DNA of 64,000 nt from Cepaea nemoralis (GCA_014155875.1 JACEFZ010011366.1:178552-242551), one strand, 5' to 3'. Shown: positions 1 to 11,630, numbered from the stretch's first letter. The notes: generated by a model from the sequence alone, not told the origin. Made by a program: numbers and translations.

Positions 1-98
1 AGAGCTCCTCTGCCTGCCGTCGTGAACTCGAGACCATGACCAACAAATATCTGTCGGCTGCCCTCAAAATTTCATCCACCACCTGCCTTCCGTGGCTT
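1..98 (-). CDS. Exon L: probable continuation of FN3-d, runs off the window
   Basis: The frame is open from about base 98 down to base 1. The peptide SHGRQVVDEILRAADRY then LLVMVSSSRR aligns by eye with the FN3 E-F strands of exons I and J (LLPQTRYTVNV against LRAADRYLLVMV). A phase-2 acceptor as needed after exon K can be taken at CAAAAG (exon from 98) or AGAAG (exon from 95); neither is strong. The match could also be read as a fragment of another fold, so the identity is tentative and the exact start uncertain. Confidence 0.42.
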
Positions 99-235
99 CT
101 TTTGAAAACTTCCAATAAAAGAACACAAAATAACATCACATAATCCACAGGAAAACACTATTCACAGGAAATCCAAAGGAAAACACTAAATAGCGTTCCC
201 CCAAAGAGTAACACGTCATTTTGTCGCCATTGTAC

Positions 236-597
236 AACATGGGTGGATACAGATATTGTAGAAACAAGGACATGGATGGATACAGATATTGTACACACAG
301 GGACATGATACAGATATTGTACACACAAGGACATGATACAGATATTGTACACACAAGGACATGATACAGATATTGTAAACACAAGGACACGATACAGATA
401 TTGTACACGCAAGGACATGATACAGATATTGTACACAAAAGGTCATGAATACAGATATTGTACACACAAGGACATGGATGGATACAGATATTGTAGAAAC
501 AAAGACATCTATCAATCCATTGTTCCCTGTTCTCTCTTGTCTACTACATGAATCCATCTATCAATCCATTGTTCCCTGTTCTCTCTTGTCTACGACT
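236..597. repeat. 28-bp minisatellite and adjacent 48-bp duplication
   Basis: About ten copies of a 28-bp unit (GATACAGATATTGTACACAC plus AAGGACAT) run from 236 to 495. They are followed by two near-identical copies of a roughly 48-bp segment containing CTATCAATCCATTGTTCCCT (509-590). Open frames on both strands here are produced by the repeat. Confidence 0.9.
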
Positions 598-1089
598 TGA
601 ATTCATCCTCTTGATTGCCTAACTTTCCAGCACATCATCTTTTTTCTCTTCACATTTGGACTTGCCCCTTTGACGTGTGTCTCAGTAATTCAATACACAC
701 ATTAATGACTTTGTCAAGACTCAATTATCTTCATAGTTTAGATTAGTAACCATGTTTAATTGCTGTGTTTTTGATTTAGTTCATTTTTACATGTTATTTA
801 TTGTACTACTCTTGGCCATTTGATTTCTTGTTTGGTTCACTTTAATATAACCTTTAATTGCTATTTTTATCCATTTCACATGCTTTATGTTTCTTCAGCT
901 TGTTGCTTCATGTTTTGCTTGCTCATGCGTAAGTTGAAAAATTTGATGTGATTGTTTTCCCTGTTAAGTTCTCGATGACATATCTAACAAAGTCTGGACA
1001 TGATAAGAATGAATAATTCCAAGGTATCAGAGTACAACAATGTTGAAATGACAGGTGTAACCAATAATGTTGGATACAAACATTTGTAC
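598..1089. other. Intron, AT-rich, no recognisable element
   Basis: This is AT-rich sequence with T-runs between exons L and K. I see no coding, tandem or transposon structure in it. Confidence 0.6.
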
Positions 1090-1198
1090 CTGTATCGAAG
1101 AACCTGTTGAGGGTTCAGATTCTGAGCTGAAAATTCAACAGTAGCTCTATTATCTCTCACTTCAGCAATATCCAAATACAACACAGGTTTTCTGTTAC
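1090..1198 (-). CDS. Exon K: first part of FN3-d
   Basis: This is a 109-nt exon, phase 1 to phase 2. The acceptor is CTCACGCAG followed by GTAACAG; the donor is ATACAG followed by GTACAA. The peptide reads NRKPVLYLDIAEV and NRATVEFSAQNLN. It has the spacing of FN3 A-C strands, although the usual core Trp is replaced by Phe (VEFSA). It follows exon J after a single junction Ser codon. Confidence 0.72.
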
Positions 1199-1394
1199 CT
1201 GCGTGAGACAGAAAGAAAGGCATTGTTACACTAAACACCAGTATAACACGTTCCATCTTTCACCCATCCTCTACTACATTGGCTACACAAACCAACCCTA
1301 AACAAATAACTCAAGAACAAATAGTCACGTGGTTCTTGGAATCAAATTTATGTTTGTTTATGTAGTCTATAATATATACAAAAATATACAAAAA

Positions 1395-1705
1395 TACAGT
1401 AACAAAAACTGAATGCCTGAAAGAGGCTAATGAAGCTAAAACATTGTATACACCAATAAGAAAGAGGCAAACAGCTTTCTTTGGTCTTGTGATGAGAAGA
1501 GAGGCATTAGAGAACATCATGACAACTGGAAAGATCGAGGGGAAGAGAAGCAGAGGCAGACCAAGAGAAATGCTGCTGAATGGATTGAGACGGTAGCATG
1601 GAGGAATATCTACAGCGCAGATGATCCAGAAAACCAAAGACCGAAATCTGTGGATGGTCATGAATGCCTGCGCCAGCGGCATGGCACTTGACGATGATGA
1701 GTCTA
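1395..1705 (+). mobile_element. RTE-like LINE, 3' end fragment
   Basis: The plus-strand translation carries the C-terminal motif of an RTE-type endonuclease-RT protein: RQTAFFGLVMRREALENIMT, then a K-I-E-G-K-R-S-R-G-R segment, ending near a GATGATGA tail. A stop (TAG) interrupts the frame at about 1593. It belongs to the same family as the better copy at 26777-27389. It is 5'-truncated and dead. Confidence 0.75.
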
Positions 1706-2020
1706 TAACTGTCTGCTTTTGTTCTACATTTCTACTGTTTTTGCTAATTCAGTGCCAAGCATTTATGTGTCTTTGCAATGAACATAAACTACTACACAGC
1801 AATTGTAAGTTGATGAACACGTGATGAGGTCGCATAGCATGAACATTCTGGCACAAGACAGACATGGGATGATCAGCAGCCATCATGACCAGCCCAGGTG
1901 CTGAAATACTGTATGATGATGATGATGATGAAACATACACACACATAACTCACACACCATACACACCCACACACCACACAGACACCCACACACACACACG
2001 CACCCACACCACACCACACA
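1706..2020. other. Intron with GAT and CA microsatellites
   Basis: Intron sequence containing a (GAT)n run at about 1914-1931 and CA-rich microsatellite at 1935-2020, ending next to the exon J donor. Confidence 0.7.
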
Positions 2021-2029
2021 TACACCTAC

Positions 2030-2115
2030 TTAAGTCAGGGGCAGATGATGTAAATTCCACAGAGGAGTTGTCGACCACACCTCGAGCAGTTACTGTCTGC
2101 ACATTCACAGTGTAT
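2030..2115 (-). CDS. Exon J: last third of FN3-c
   Basis: This is an 86-nt exon, phase 2 to phase 1. The peptide YTVNVQTVTARGVVDN supplies the conserved FN3 F-strand Tyr directly after LLPQT-R from exon I, and ends SSAPDL. The acceptor is TTTCTTTCTGAAG followed by ATACAC, an AAG acceptor; the donor is CTTAA followed by GTAGGT. Phase 1 at the end is the domain border and fits exon K. The exon is short and the acceptor atypical, so the exact edges are less sure than the coding content. Confidence 0.72.
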
Positions 2116-2334
2116 CTTCAGAAAGAAAAAAACAACATAACACATACAAAAGCATGACTTTTTTGTTTCCTTAACAACATCAGTTTGCACTGTAGTGTCA
2201 CCATATGTATGTCTACAGCAGGTTTCAGCACACATGTCCTCACAGTGTCTTTCCTTCTAATTTCCGTGTAGAAGAATCTTGCATGCCTGATGTATTTTGA
2301 CATATTTATACACACACTGTTTAGAGTTTCCAAA

Positions 2335-2428
2335 ACAAGACCAGTGACGTGACCAAAACAAGACCAGTGACATGACCAAAAGAAGACCAGTGACGTGACC
2401 AAAACAAGACCAGTGACGTAACTTCCAG
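2335..2428. repeat. 23-bp tandem repeat
   Basis: About four copies of ACAAGACCAGTGACGTGACC-type units, directly before the large 42-bp array. Confidence 0.85.
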
Positions 2429-2459
2429 GTGACTAAATACAGACTTCAAGAGCAGCAGA

Positions 2460-5400
2460 CAGTTGAACTGTCACTTTAACACAGACTTTGACAGCAGCAG
2501 ACAGTTGTGCTATTACTCAAATACAGACTTTGGCAGCAGCAGACAGTTGTGCTATTACTCAAATACAGACTTTGGCAGCAGCAGACAGTTGTGCTATTAC
2601 TCAAATACAGACTTTGACAGCAGCAGACAGTTGTGCTATTACTCAAATACAGACTTTGACAGCAGCAGACAGTTGTGCTATTACTCAAATACAAACTTTG
2701 GCAGCAGCAGACAGTTGTGCTATTACTCAAATACAGACTTTGACAGCAGCAGACAGTTGTGCTATTACTCAAATATAGACTTTGGCAGCAGCAGACAGTT
2801 GTGCTATTACTCAAATACAGACTTTGGCAGCAGCAGACAGTTGTGCTATTACTCAAATAAGACTTTGACAGCAACAGACAGTTGTGCTATTACTCAAATA
2901 CAGACTTTGACAGCAACAGACAGTTGTGCTATTACTCAAATACAGACTTTGACAGCAGCAGACGGTTGTAGCTATTACTTCAAATACAGACTTTGACAGC
3001 AGCAGACAGTTGTGCTATTACTCAAATACAGACTTTGACAGCAGCAGACAGTTGAACTGTCACTTCAACACAGACTTTGACAGCAGCAGACAGTTGAACT
3101 GTCACTCCAACATAGACTTTGACAGCAGCAGACAGTTGTGCTATTACTCAAATACAGACTTTGACAGCAGCAGACAGTTGTGCTATTACTCAAATACAGA
3201 CTTTGACAGCAGCAGACAGTTGTGCTATTACTCAAATACAGACTTTGACAGCAGCAGACATTTGTGCTATTACTCAAATACAGACTTTGGCAGCAGCAGA
3301 CAGTTGTGCTATTACTCAATACAGACTTGACAGCAGCAGACAGTTGTGCTATTACTCAAATACTAGACTTTGGCAGCAGCAGACAGTTTGTGCTATACTC
3401 AAATACAAGACGTTGGCAGCAGCAGACGTTGTGCTATTACTCAAATAAGACTTTGACCAGCAACAGACAGTTGTACTATTACTCAAATACAGACTGTTGA
3501 CAGCAACAGACAGTTTGTGCTATTTACTTCCATATACAGACTTTGACAGCAGCAGACGGTTGAACTGTCACTTCAACATAGACTTTGACAGCAACAGGAC
3601 AGTTGTGCTATTACTCAAATACAGACTTTTGGCAGCAGCAGACAGTGTGCTATTACTCAAATACAGACTTTGACAGCAGCAACAGTTGTGCTATCCTCCA
3701 AATATAGACTTTGGCAGCAGCAGACAGTTGTGCTATTACTCAAATACAGACTTTGACAGCAGCAGACAGTTGTGCTATTACTCAAATACAGACTTTGACA
3801 GCAGCAGACAGTTGTGCTATTACTCAAATCACAGACTTTGACAGCAAGCAGACAGTTGTGACTAGTACTCAAATACAGACTTTGACAGCACAGACAGTTG
3901 TGCTATTATCAAATACAGACTTTGACAGCAGCAGACAGTGTGAACTGTCACTTCAACATAGACTTTGACAGCAACAGACGGTTGATGCTATTCTCAAATA
4001 GCAGACTTTGACAGCAACAGATAGTTGTGCTATTACTCCAATACAGACTTTGACAGCAGCAGACAGGTGTGACTGTTACTCAAAATACAGACTTTGACAG
4101 CACAGACAGTTGTGCTATTACTCACAAATACAGACTTTGACAGCAAGCAGACAGTGGGCTAATTACTCAAATACAGGACTGTGGACAGCAGCAGACAGTT
4201 GAACTGTCTACTTTCAACATAGACTTTGACAGCAGCAGAAAGATAGTTGTGCTATTACTCAAATACAGACTTTGGCAGCAGCAGACAGTTGTGCTATTAC
4301 TCAAATCAGACTTTGACAGCAGCAGACAGTTGTGCTATTACTCCAAATACAGACTTTGACAGCAGCAGACAGTTGTGCTATACTCAAATAAGACTTTGGC
4401 AGCAGCAGGACAGTTGTGCTATTACTCAAATACAGACTTTGACAGCAGCAGACAGTTGTGCTATTACTCAAATACAGACTTTGGCAGCAGCAGACAGTTG
4501 TGCTATTACTCAAATACAGACTTTGGCAGCAGCAGACAGTTGTGCTATTACTCAAATACAGACTTTGACAGCAACAGACAGTTGTGCTATTACTCAAATA
4601 CAGACTTTGACAGCAACAGACAGTTGTGCTATTACTCAAATACAGACTTTGACAGCAGCAGACGGTTGAACTGTCACTTCACATAGACTTTGACAGCAAC
4701 AGACAGTTGTGCTATTACTCAAATACAGACTTTGACAGCAACAGACAGTTGTGCTATTACTCAAATACAGACTTTGACAGCAGCAGACGGTTGAACTGTC
4801 ACTTCAACATAGACTTTGACAGCAACAGACAGTTGTGCTATTACTCAAATACAGACTTTGACAGCAACAGACAGTTGTGCTATTACTCAAATACAGACTT
4901 TGACAGCAGCAGACGGTTGAACTGTCACTTCAACATAGACTTTGACAGCAACAGATAGTTGTGCTATTACTCAAATACAGACTTTGGCAGCAGCAGACAG
5001 TTGTGCTATTACTCAAATACAGACTTTGGCAGCAGCAGACAGTTGTGCTATTACTCAAATACAGACTTTGGCAGCAGCAGACAGTTGTGCTATTACTCAA
5101 ATACAGACTTTGGCAGCAGCAGACAGTTGTGCTATTACTCAAATACAGACTTTGACAGCAGCAGACGGCTGAACTGTCACTTCAACATAGACTTTGACAG
5201 CAACAGACAGTTGTGCTATTACTCAAATACAGACTTTGACAGCAACAGACAGTTGTGCTATTACTCAAATACAGACTTTGACAGCAGCAGACGGTTGAAC
5301 TGTCACTTCAACATAGACTTTGACAGCAACAGACAGTTGTGCTATTACTCAAATACAGACTTTGACAGCAACAGACAGTTGTGCTATTACTCAAATACAG

Positions 5401-7235
5401 ACTTTGACAGCAGCAGACGGTTGAACTGTCACTTCAACATAGACTTTGACAGCAACAGATGGTTGTGTTATTACTCAAATACAGACTTTGGCAGCAGCAG
5501 ACAGTTGTGCTATTACTCAAATACAGACTTTGGCAGCAGCAGACAGTTGTGCTATTACTCAAATACAGACTTTGGCAGCAGCAGACAGTTGTGCTATTAC
5601 TCAAATACAGACTTTGGCAGCAGCAGACAGTTTTGCTATTACTCAAATACAGACTTTGGCAGCAGCAGACAGTTGTACTATTACTCAAATACAGACTTTG
5701 ACAGCAGCAGACGGTTGAACTGTCACTTCAACATAGACTTTGACAGCAACAGATAGTTGTGCTATTACTCAAATACAGACTTTGACAGCAGCAGACAGTT
5801 GAACTGTCACTTCAACATAGACTTTGACAGCAACAGATAGTTGTGCTATTACTCAAATACAGACTTTGGCAGCAGCAGACAGTTGTGCTATTACTCAAAT
5901 ACAGACTTTGGCAGCAGCAGACGGTTGAACTGTCACTTCAACATAGACTTTGACAGCAACAGATAGTTGTGCTATTACTCAAATACAGACTTTGGCAGCA
6001 GCAGACAGTTGTGCTATTACTCAAATACAGACTTTGGCAGCAGCAGACAGTTGTGCTATTACTCAAATACAGACTTTGGCAGCAGCAGACAGTTGTGCTA
6101 TTACTCAAATACAGACTTTGGCAGCAGCAGACAGTTGTGCTATTACTCAAATACAGACTTTGACAGCAGCAGACGGTTGAACTGTCACTTCAACATAGAC
6201 TTTGACAGCAACAGATAGTTGTGCTATTACTCAAATACAGACTTTGACAGCAGCAGACAGTTGAACTGTTACTTCAACATAGACTTTGACAGCAACAGAT
6301 AGTTGTGCTATTACTCAAATACAGACTTTGGCAGCAGCAGACAGTTGTGCTATTACTCAAATACAGACTTTGGCAGCAGCAGACGGTTGAACTGTCACTT
6401 CAACATAGACTTTGACAGCAAACAGATAGTTGTTGCTATTACTCAAATACAGACTTTGGCAGCAGCAGACAGTTGTGCTATTACTCAAATACAGACTTTG
6501 GCAGCAGCAGACAGTTGTGCTATTACTCAAATACAGACTTTGGCAGCAGCAGACAGTTGTGCTATTACTCAATACAGACTTTTGGCAGCAGCAGACAGTT
6601 GTGCTATTACTCAAATACAGACTTTGGCAGCAGCAGACAGTTGTGCTATTACTCAAATACAGATTTTGGCAGCAGCAGACTGTTGTGCTATTACTCAAAT
6701 ACAGACTTTGGCAGCAGCAGACAGTTGTGCTATTACTCAAATACAGACTTTGGCAGCAACAGACAGTTGTGCTATTACTCAAATACAGACTTTGGCAGCA
6801 GCAGACGGTTGAACTGTCACTTCAACATAGACTTTGACAGCAACAGATAGTTGTGCTATTACTCAAATACAGACTTTGGCAGCAGCAGACAGTTGTGCTA
6901 TTACTCAAATACAGACTTTGGCAGCAGCAGACAGTTGTGCTATTACTCAAATACAGACTTTGACAGCAGCAGACGGTTGAACTGTCACTTCAACATAGAC
7001 TTTGACAGCAGCAGACAGTTGTGCTATTACTCAAATACAGACTTTGACAGCAGCAGACAGTTGTGCTATTACTCAAATACAGACTTTGACAGCAGCAGAC
7101 AGTTGAACTGTCACTCCAACATAGACTTTGACAGCAGCAGACAGTTGTGCTATTACTCAAATACAGATTTTGACAGCAGCAGACATTTGTGCTGTTCCTC
7201 AATCACAGACTTTGACAACATTAGACAGTTGTGCT
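2460..7235. repeat. 42-bp minisatellite array, about 110 copies
   Basis: The unit is ACAGACTTTGACAGCAGCAG followed by ACAGTTGTGCTATTACTCAAAT (42 bp). Because 42 is a multiple of three, several frames stay open on both strands, giving artefactual peptides such as SNTDFDSSRQLCYY. A variant unit (GTTGAACTGTCACTTCAACA) recurs at multiples of 42, often every 126 bp between 4.8 and 5.5 kb, so a weak higher-order structure exists. Copies between about 3300 and 4330 carry many single-base indels, unlike the rest. Confidence 0.95.
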
Positions 7236-7244
7236 GTTACTGAA

Positions 7245-7397
7245 ATTTGGAAGTGTCCTTTACAGATATGTGAGCAGTCAAGCTGAAAAACATCCGATGG
7301 CCGTGGAAATGTGGTTTCTGAAGAAAATGCAAAGAATACCATGGACAGACAGAAAAACCAATGAGCAAGTCTTTCAAGAAACAAATGAAGATCTAAA
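7245..7397 (+). mobile_element. RTE-like LINE fragment, left part, interrupted
   Basis: The translation reads VEMWFLKKMQRIPWTDRKTN, the region just before the C-terminal domain in RTE-like RTs (compare EMWFLRRMLQIPWTARVTND at 27.0 kb). The element is cut at 7407 by the full-length LINE and resumes at 11279. Confidence 0.7.
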
Positions 7398-7407
7398 CTG
7401 ATTAGAG
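7398..7407 (+). repeat. Target-site duplication of the full-length LINE (left)
   Basis: CTGATTAGAG here matches 11279-11288 on the other side of the LINE. Confidence 0.7.
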
Positions 7408-10400
7408 TTAGTTAGTTAGTTAGTTAGTTAGTCGACAGATCATCCTCGTTGCACATCGAACCATTCAGTCCATAAGTGCTCGGATCCCCTCCTCAGCAAA
7501 TCCCGCAGCGTGTAGCGGCTAACGACGCCAGTTCTGTGTTGGTTTATCAATCTTCTTTGGCTTCCTGCGTAGTGTTCTTGTTTGGCCACCCCTCTTTTAA
7601 TTTGCTGCTCCCGCAGTCTGGCCATTGTTGTAGATTCCCAGTCATCACTTGGTTCTCGCAAAAGTCTCACTTCTCGTAGAGCATTCAGAATGTCAGCCTG
7701 GTCCATGGCGCGTCCGCCCTCCACAGTAGCCTCACCTGCGAGCTTGTCAGCCCGCTCATTTCCTTGTACTCCCGCATGACCTGGCACGAAGATGAAACTA
7801 ATCTTTGCCAGCCTAGACCGCTTCAGAGGCAGCAACCACTCTCTTCGGATCGACCCCTCCTCTATCCTCTTGATCATGTTCATTGAGTCGCTAAGGAAAC
7901 AAGCCCTAGTGAATGTCTGTGTCTCGAGCCATGTTATTGCTTTACTTACTGCCATGACTTCCATGGTCAGGCTACTTGTGGTTTCAGTGAAAGCACCAGA
8001 GTCCTCCTTCACAATTCTCCCTCCGGCCCGAGCTGTAAAGGCCCATGAGCTTCTCACATGTCGGACGACTGACCCATCTGTGTAGATGACCGCGTCACCG
8101 TCTAGCGAATTCTCGAAAATCAACGCTTGTACTTCAGCCTCAACAGCAGCCGGACTTTCTTGTCTGCATTTTCTATCTAGTTGGATGCAAACTGAAAAGG
8201 ATGTGCAGAAGTCTGTTGGCACTTGCACCCACTCCTCGCCAGGTTCTAAGTCCTCAAGTGAACACACCTGTTGAAGAATGTCTTCGGCTTGACCCATCCA
8301 CGACCGTCCTCTTTTTAACCTGCTGCCCTTCACCGTCCTAATTTCACTATGCAGTGGATGTTGTGTGTTTGCGTTAATTCTGAGGTAGGCGCGTGCCCTG
8401 CAAACTTGTATTCTCTCTTCAATGGTTGGAAAATCAAGAAGGTAGCGCATCGCCCTGCATGCTGTATCTCTTGTACATCCAAGAATAATGCGCATTGCTT
8501 CATTCTGTATCCTTTCCATCCTTTCTATCTGCGTATGGCTGAGAGTCAGGATTGCCATTGCATACTCCAAAACAGACATGACCAGCCCCTCGTACAGAAG
8601 ACATAGATGGCGCTGCTCACAGTTTGCTGCCGCCATCACCCGCATCGCTGCCAAACCCCGCTTGGCCTTTGTTATCACCTGGTCTATGTGCACATTATAA
8701 GCAAGGCTTCGATCAAACCGTATTCCCAGGTAATTCATTGCCTGCGTTCTTTCCACCGTCTCTGAACACAGCATTACAGTTGGTGTTGGATTGTTGACAA
8801 TATGATTATTCAAAGAGAACCAAGTCACTGTTGCCTTTGTTGGGTTGACCATTGCCCCAGCTTCATCACACCAAGTACTTATGCGATTGAGTTCGGTTTG
8901 TAGTTCCACAGCAGCCTCCTCTCTATCCTTACCCTGACGATACACTAAAATATCATCGGCATACGACAATGTCCTGCCAGGTCCAGTGATCTGCTCACTG
9001 GTGATTCTCACTGTGTAGGCGTTGAACAGTACCGGAGATAATGGCGATCCCTGTGGTAGGCCAGGATATATTGTTGTTGGTTCCGAAGTCCAACTGCCAC
9101 ATCTAAAAACTACTTTCCGTTGGTAGAGGGCTGCAGCGATCCAACTAAGGAGGAATGGACTTACGTTTAGTTCAAGAAGCTGAAACATTAAAAAATCCAG
9201 TGGTACTCTGTTGTATGCGTCCTCAAGATCAATCGCTGCAGCAACGGTTTCAGTGCCTGCGTGGAAACCTTCATAGACATCCTGGGCAAAGACTGCTGCA
9301 TTGGTCCAGGTTTCTCTTTTTGGACGGTACCCACCCAGGGTAGGTGGGAAAACACCTTGCCTCTCTAGTTGGCTTGATATTTTCCTGGCAATTACCTTCT
9401 CCAGCAGCTTGCCTATTGTATTCTGCATGGTTATAATTCGATATCCCTGAATTTTTTTGTGGTCTTTGTCAGGCTTCGGCAAGGGAATCAGATAGCTGTG
9501 TAACCATTCCTCCTTGATGCTAGCACTCCCTATACTGTTGTTGTACATGTCTGCTAATTTCTCTAGCTCATTGTCGGTACACCTATTTATGTCGTCGTAT
9601 CTTATGCCATCAGGACCTGGAGCACTGTTTTTTGATCGTCGAAGCACAGCCTTGATTTCTTTCACTGTCACTGTGTCTTCCTCCGAAGTGTTCTGGGCCT
9701 TGCATCTGTCTGAGGTGACCTCCTTGGCCAGATTTCGGCCTCCCATGTCTGTCTGGTTGCCCTGCTCAAGGTAGCGTTCAAAGAGGGCTTTGCCCTTGTC
9801 CTCGTCAGTCCTCTGCCAGGTGAGGTCAGCACCTTGGAAGTCTGAAATGCTCTTATTCTTGACTACACCACTCATGCTTTTATGTAGTCGCCAGAACAAT
9901 TTCAGTGACTTGTCTGTGCTTACTCTTTGACACACCTCTGCCCATTTTTCGCTTTTAACCACCTTGACCAGTTTTTTGAAATAGCTTACTTTTGTGTGCA
10001 TCTCTCTTTCTAAGTGCAAGCAGGGACTAGGATGACCAGCTCTGTTCTTCTTGGCATTTTGCCATCTCCTTACAGCACTACGCTTATCCACCCAAGCCTT
10101 CTCCACCTCGAAACTCCACCACGGTGGCTGCTCCCAGCTTTTTTTCCTGCCCTGGAACGTTCTGCGCTTGTCACGTCTTATTTTACTCACCACATCTTGC
10201 CCTGTACTGTCATACTGGAACGTCTTTACCTTTAGCTTGTGCTGCCTGGTTCTGCCTTTCTCCACCAATATGCTGCACGGGTGGTGGTCGCTGCCATGGT
10301 GTCCTAGGACACCCCATCTACACACTGTAGTGAGTGAAGGTGAAACTAGCGCCAGATCAATAGCACTGTCCTCATCGCCTGGACGGCTTGCTGTCCTGGT

Positions 10401-11278
10401 GACACAGCCACTGTTAATACAAACCAGGTCGATGGTTTCCAGTGCAGTCTCGAGCTCCTCCCCTTGTGTATTGGAGGAAGTGTTTCCCCATGCTCTGCCC
10501 TTAGCGTTGAAGTCACCACAGAAAATAACATTTCTCTCTTGGCCCAATATGCCACTTAAACACTGCCACTTCTGGGCGTCCATACTCGCATTGCGGGCAT
10601 AAACATTAACCAACACGAATGATATACTGGAATGAACTCTCAACGCCTGTATTTGTATATCGTCACTGTCCCAACTGGACATGTCTAGCTCTGACGCCAC
10701 CATGCTGTCCCGAACGAGAATCGCCGTTCCCAGATGTCGTCTGTTGTAGAAACATTTGAAGCCGGCAATTCGGAGTAGCTGATCGCCCAGTCTCGTCTCC
10801 TGGAGTGCTACAATGTCGTTCCTGTAAACTAGGGTTTCTAAAATAGCGCCCCGTTGTTTTACACTGGCACAGTTCCAATATAGAATACGGATGTTCCTGA
10901 GTCCTAGACGGTGACACTTGAGTCTAAAACGCCTCAAACCTCCGCGCTTACCTTGTTTCTTTGTCCCTGCGCGGCTACCACGCCGCTTCGGTATGTTGAC
11001 TGCTGACCCATCGGAAAACACACGTTGTTCCGCCATGTTGAAAAAACGTAAACACAGACTGATTTGAACCACACACGCTGCTGAAAATTCACTCAAGGGT
11101 GGCTTCGCTCGATGCACGAACTCCGTAGCACCCGCGCAGATCTTGAGTAGAAACTCCTGGTTTTACATCCTGGCACACCAATTACACGCCAGAGATGAAT
11201 AAATCCATCCCCGTCGCGAAAAAGTTAACGAACACAAAACAACACGACCGTCCGTCGCCATCTTGAAACCGGAAGTGT
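7408..11278 (-). mobile_element. Full-length non-LTR retrotransposon (EN-RT-RNase H)
   Basis: This is a 3,871-bp element on the minus strand. Its 5' end reads CACTTCCGGTTTCAAGATGG, a GC-rich start common in LINEs, and its 3' end is an (ACTA)n-type tail at 7408-7431. It is bounded by CTGATTAGAG duplications and lies inside an RTE-like LINE fragment. A single ORF fills most of it. The gene order EN, RT, RNase H with a short simple-repeat tail suggests the I/Ingi-related group; that clade assignment is inference. Confidence 0.88.
7440..11117 (-). CDS. LINE polyprotein: AP endonuclease, reverse transcriptase, RNase H
   Basis: The frame is uninterrupted for 1,225 codons from the first Met. Met28 (about 11036, context AACATGGCGG) is the more plausible start. 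An AP-like endonuclease begins near residue 75 (IRILYWNCASV), with LQETR, CGDFNAKG and GHHGSDHHP motifs. RT motifs follow from about 545: AAAIDLEDAYNRV, GLPQGSPLSPVLF and the catalytic YADD near 719. RNase H begins near 1008 with YTDGS, LTMEVMAV, LSDSMN and GHAGVQGNERADKLA, so all four acidic positions are present. The C terminus lacks the CPEC motif seen in related fragments here. No separate gag-like ORF1 is seen. The intact frame suggests recent insertion and possible activity. Confidence 0.93.
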   Translation of the reverse strand: MHRAKPPLSEFSAACVVQISLCLRFFNMAEQRVFSDGSAVNIPKRRGSRAGTKKQGKRGGLRRFRLKCHRLGLRNIRILYWNCASVKQRGAILETLVYRNDIVALQETRLGDQLLRIAGFKCFYNRRHLGTAILVRDSMVASELDMSSWDSDDIQIQALRVHSSISFVLVNVYARNASMDAQKWQCLSGILGQERNVIFCGDFNAKGRAWGNTSSNTQGEELETALETIDLVCINSGCVTRTASRPGDEDSAIDLALVSPSLTTVCRWGVLGHHGSDHHPCSILVEKGRTRQHKLKVKTFQYDSTGQDVVSKIRRDKRRTFQGRKKSWEQPPWWSFEVEKAWVDKRSAVRRWQNAKKNRAGHPSPCLHLEREMHTKVSYFKKLVKVVKSEKWAEVCQRVSTDKSLKLFWRLHKSMSGVVKNKSISDFQGADLTWQRTDEDKGKALFERYLEQGNQTDMGGRNLAKEVTSDRCKAQNTSEEDTVTVKEIKAVLRRSKNSAPGPDGIRYDDINRCTDNELEKLADMYNNSIGSASIKEEWLHSYLIPLPKPDKDHKKIQGYRIITMQNTIGKLLEKVIARKISSQLERQGVFPPTLGGYRPKRETWTNAAVFAQDVYEGFHAGTETVAAAIDLEDAYNRVPLDFLMFQLLELNVSPFLLSWIAAALYQRKVVFRCGSWTSEPTTIYPGLPQGSPLSPVLFNAYTVRITSEQITGPGRTLSYADDILVYRQGKDREEAAVELQTELNRISTWCDEAGAMVNPTKATVTWFSLNNHIVNNPTPTVMLCSETVERTQAMNYLGIRFDRSLAYNVHIDQVITKAKRGLAAMRVMAAANCEQRHLCLLYEGLVMSVLEYAMAILTLSHTQIERMERIQNEAMRIILGCTRDTACRAMRYLLDFPTIEERIQVCRARAYLRINANTQHPLHSEIRTVKGSRLKRGRSWMGQAEDILQQVCSLEDLEPGEEWVQVPTDFCTSFSVCIQLDRKCRQESPAAVEAEVQALIFENSLDGDAVIYTDGSVVRHVRSSWAFTARAGGRIVKEDSGAFTETTSSLTMEVMAVSKAITWLETQTFTRACFLSDSMNMIKRIEEGSIRREWLLPLKRSRLAKISFIFVPGHAGVQGNERADKLAGEATVEGGRAMDQADILNALREVRLLREPSDDWESTTMARLREQQIKRGVAKQEHYAGSQRRLINQHRTGVVSRYTLRDLLRRGSEHLWTEWFDVQRG

Positions 11279-11499
11279 CTGATTAGAGTGTCTGATTAAA
11301 GTGTCTGATTAGTCTGATTAGAACTGATTAGAGTCAGTAGACGTAGACAGTCAAATATTTTTGGGCATGTTATCCTCAGAGAAGGCTCATTCAACGGTCA
11401 AGTGAACATCCAAGATCTACAACAGGTAGCAGCGAACCGCCGGACATGGAGAGCCATGACTTCTGCCCTATGCGCCGCCTTAGGCTCAAGAGGAAAGAT

Positions 11500-11589
<90 letters not shown>

Positions 11590-11594
11590 GCTAG

Positions 11595-11630
<36 letters not shown>
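11279..11630 (+). mobile_element. RTE-like LINE fragment, right part with (AACT)n tail
   Basis: This continues the element broken by the full-length LINE. CTGATTAGAG-type repeats at 11279-11335 precede GTAGACAGTCAAATATTTTT, GGGCATGTTATCC and a degenerate C terminus (RRTWRAMTSALCAALGSRG). The 3' tail is about 30 copies of AACT (11503-11630). Confidence 0.7.

Noticed and set aside
2463..7243. Many open frames of 60-265 codons in the 42-bp array on both strands
   Set aside because: The unit length is a multiple of three, so frames stay open mechanically; peptides are pure repeat and appear on both strands.
9514..10602. Plus-strand open frames across the full-length LINE
   Set aside because: Antisense shadows of the long LINE ORF; compositional, no domains.
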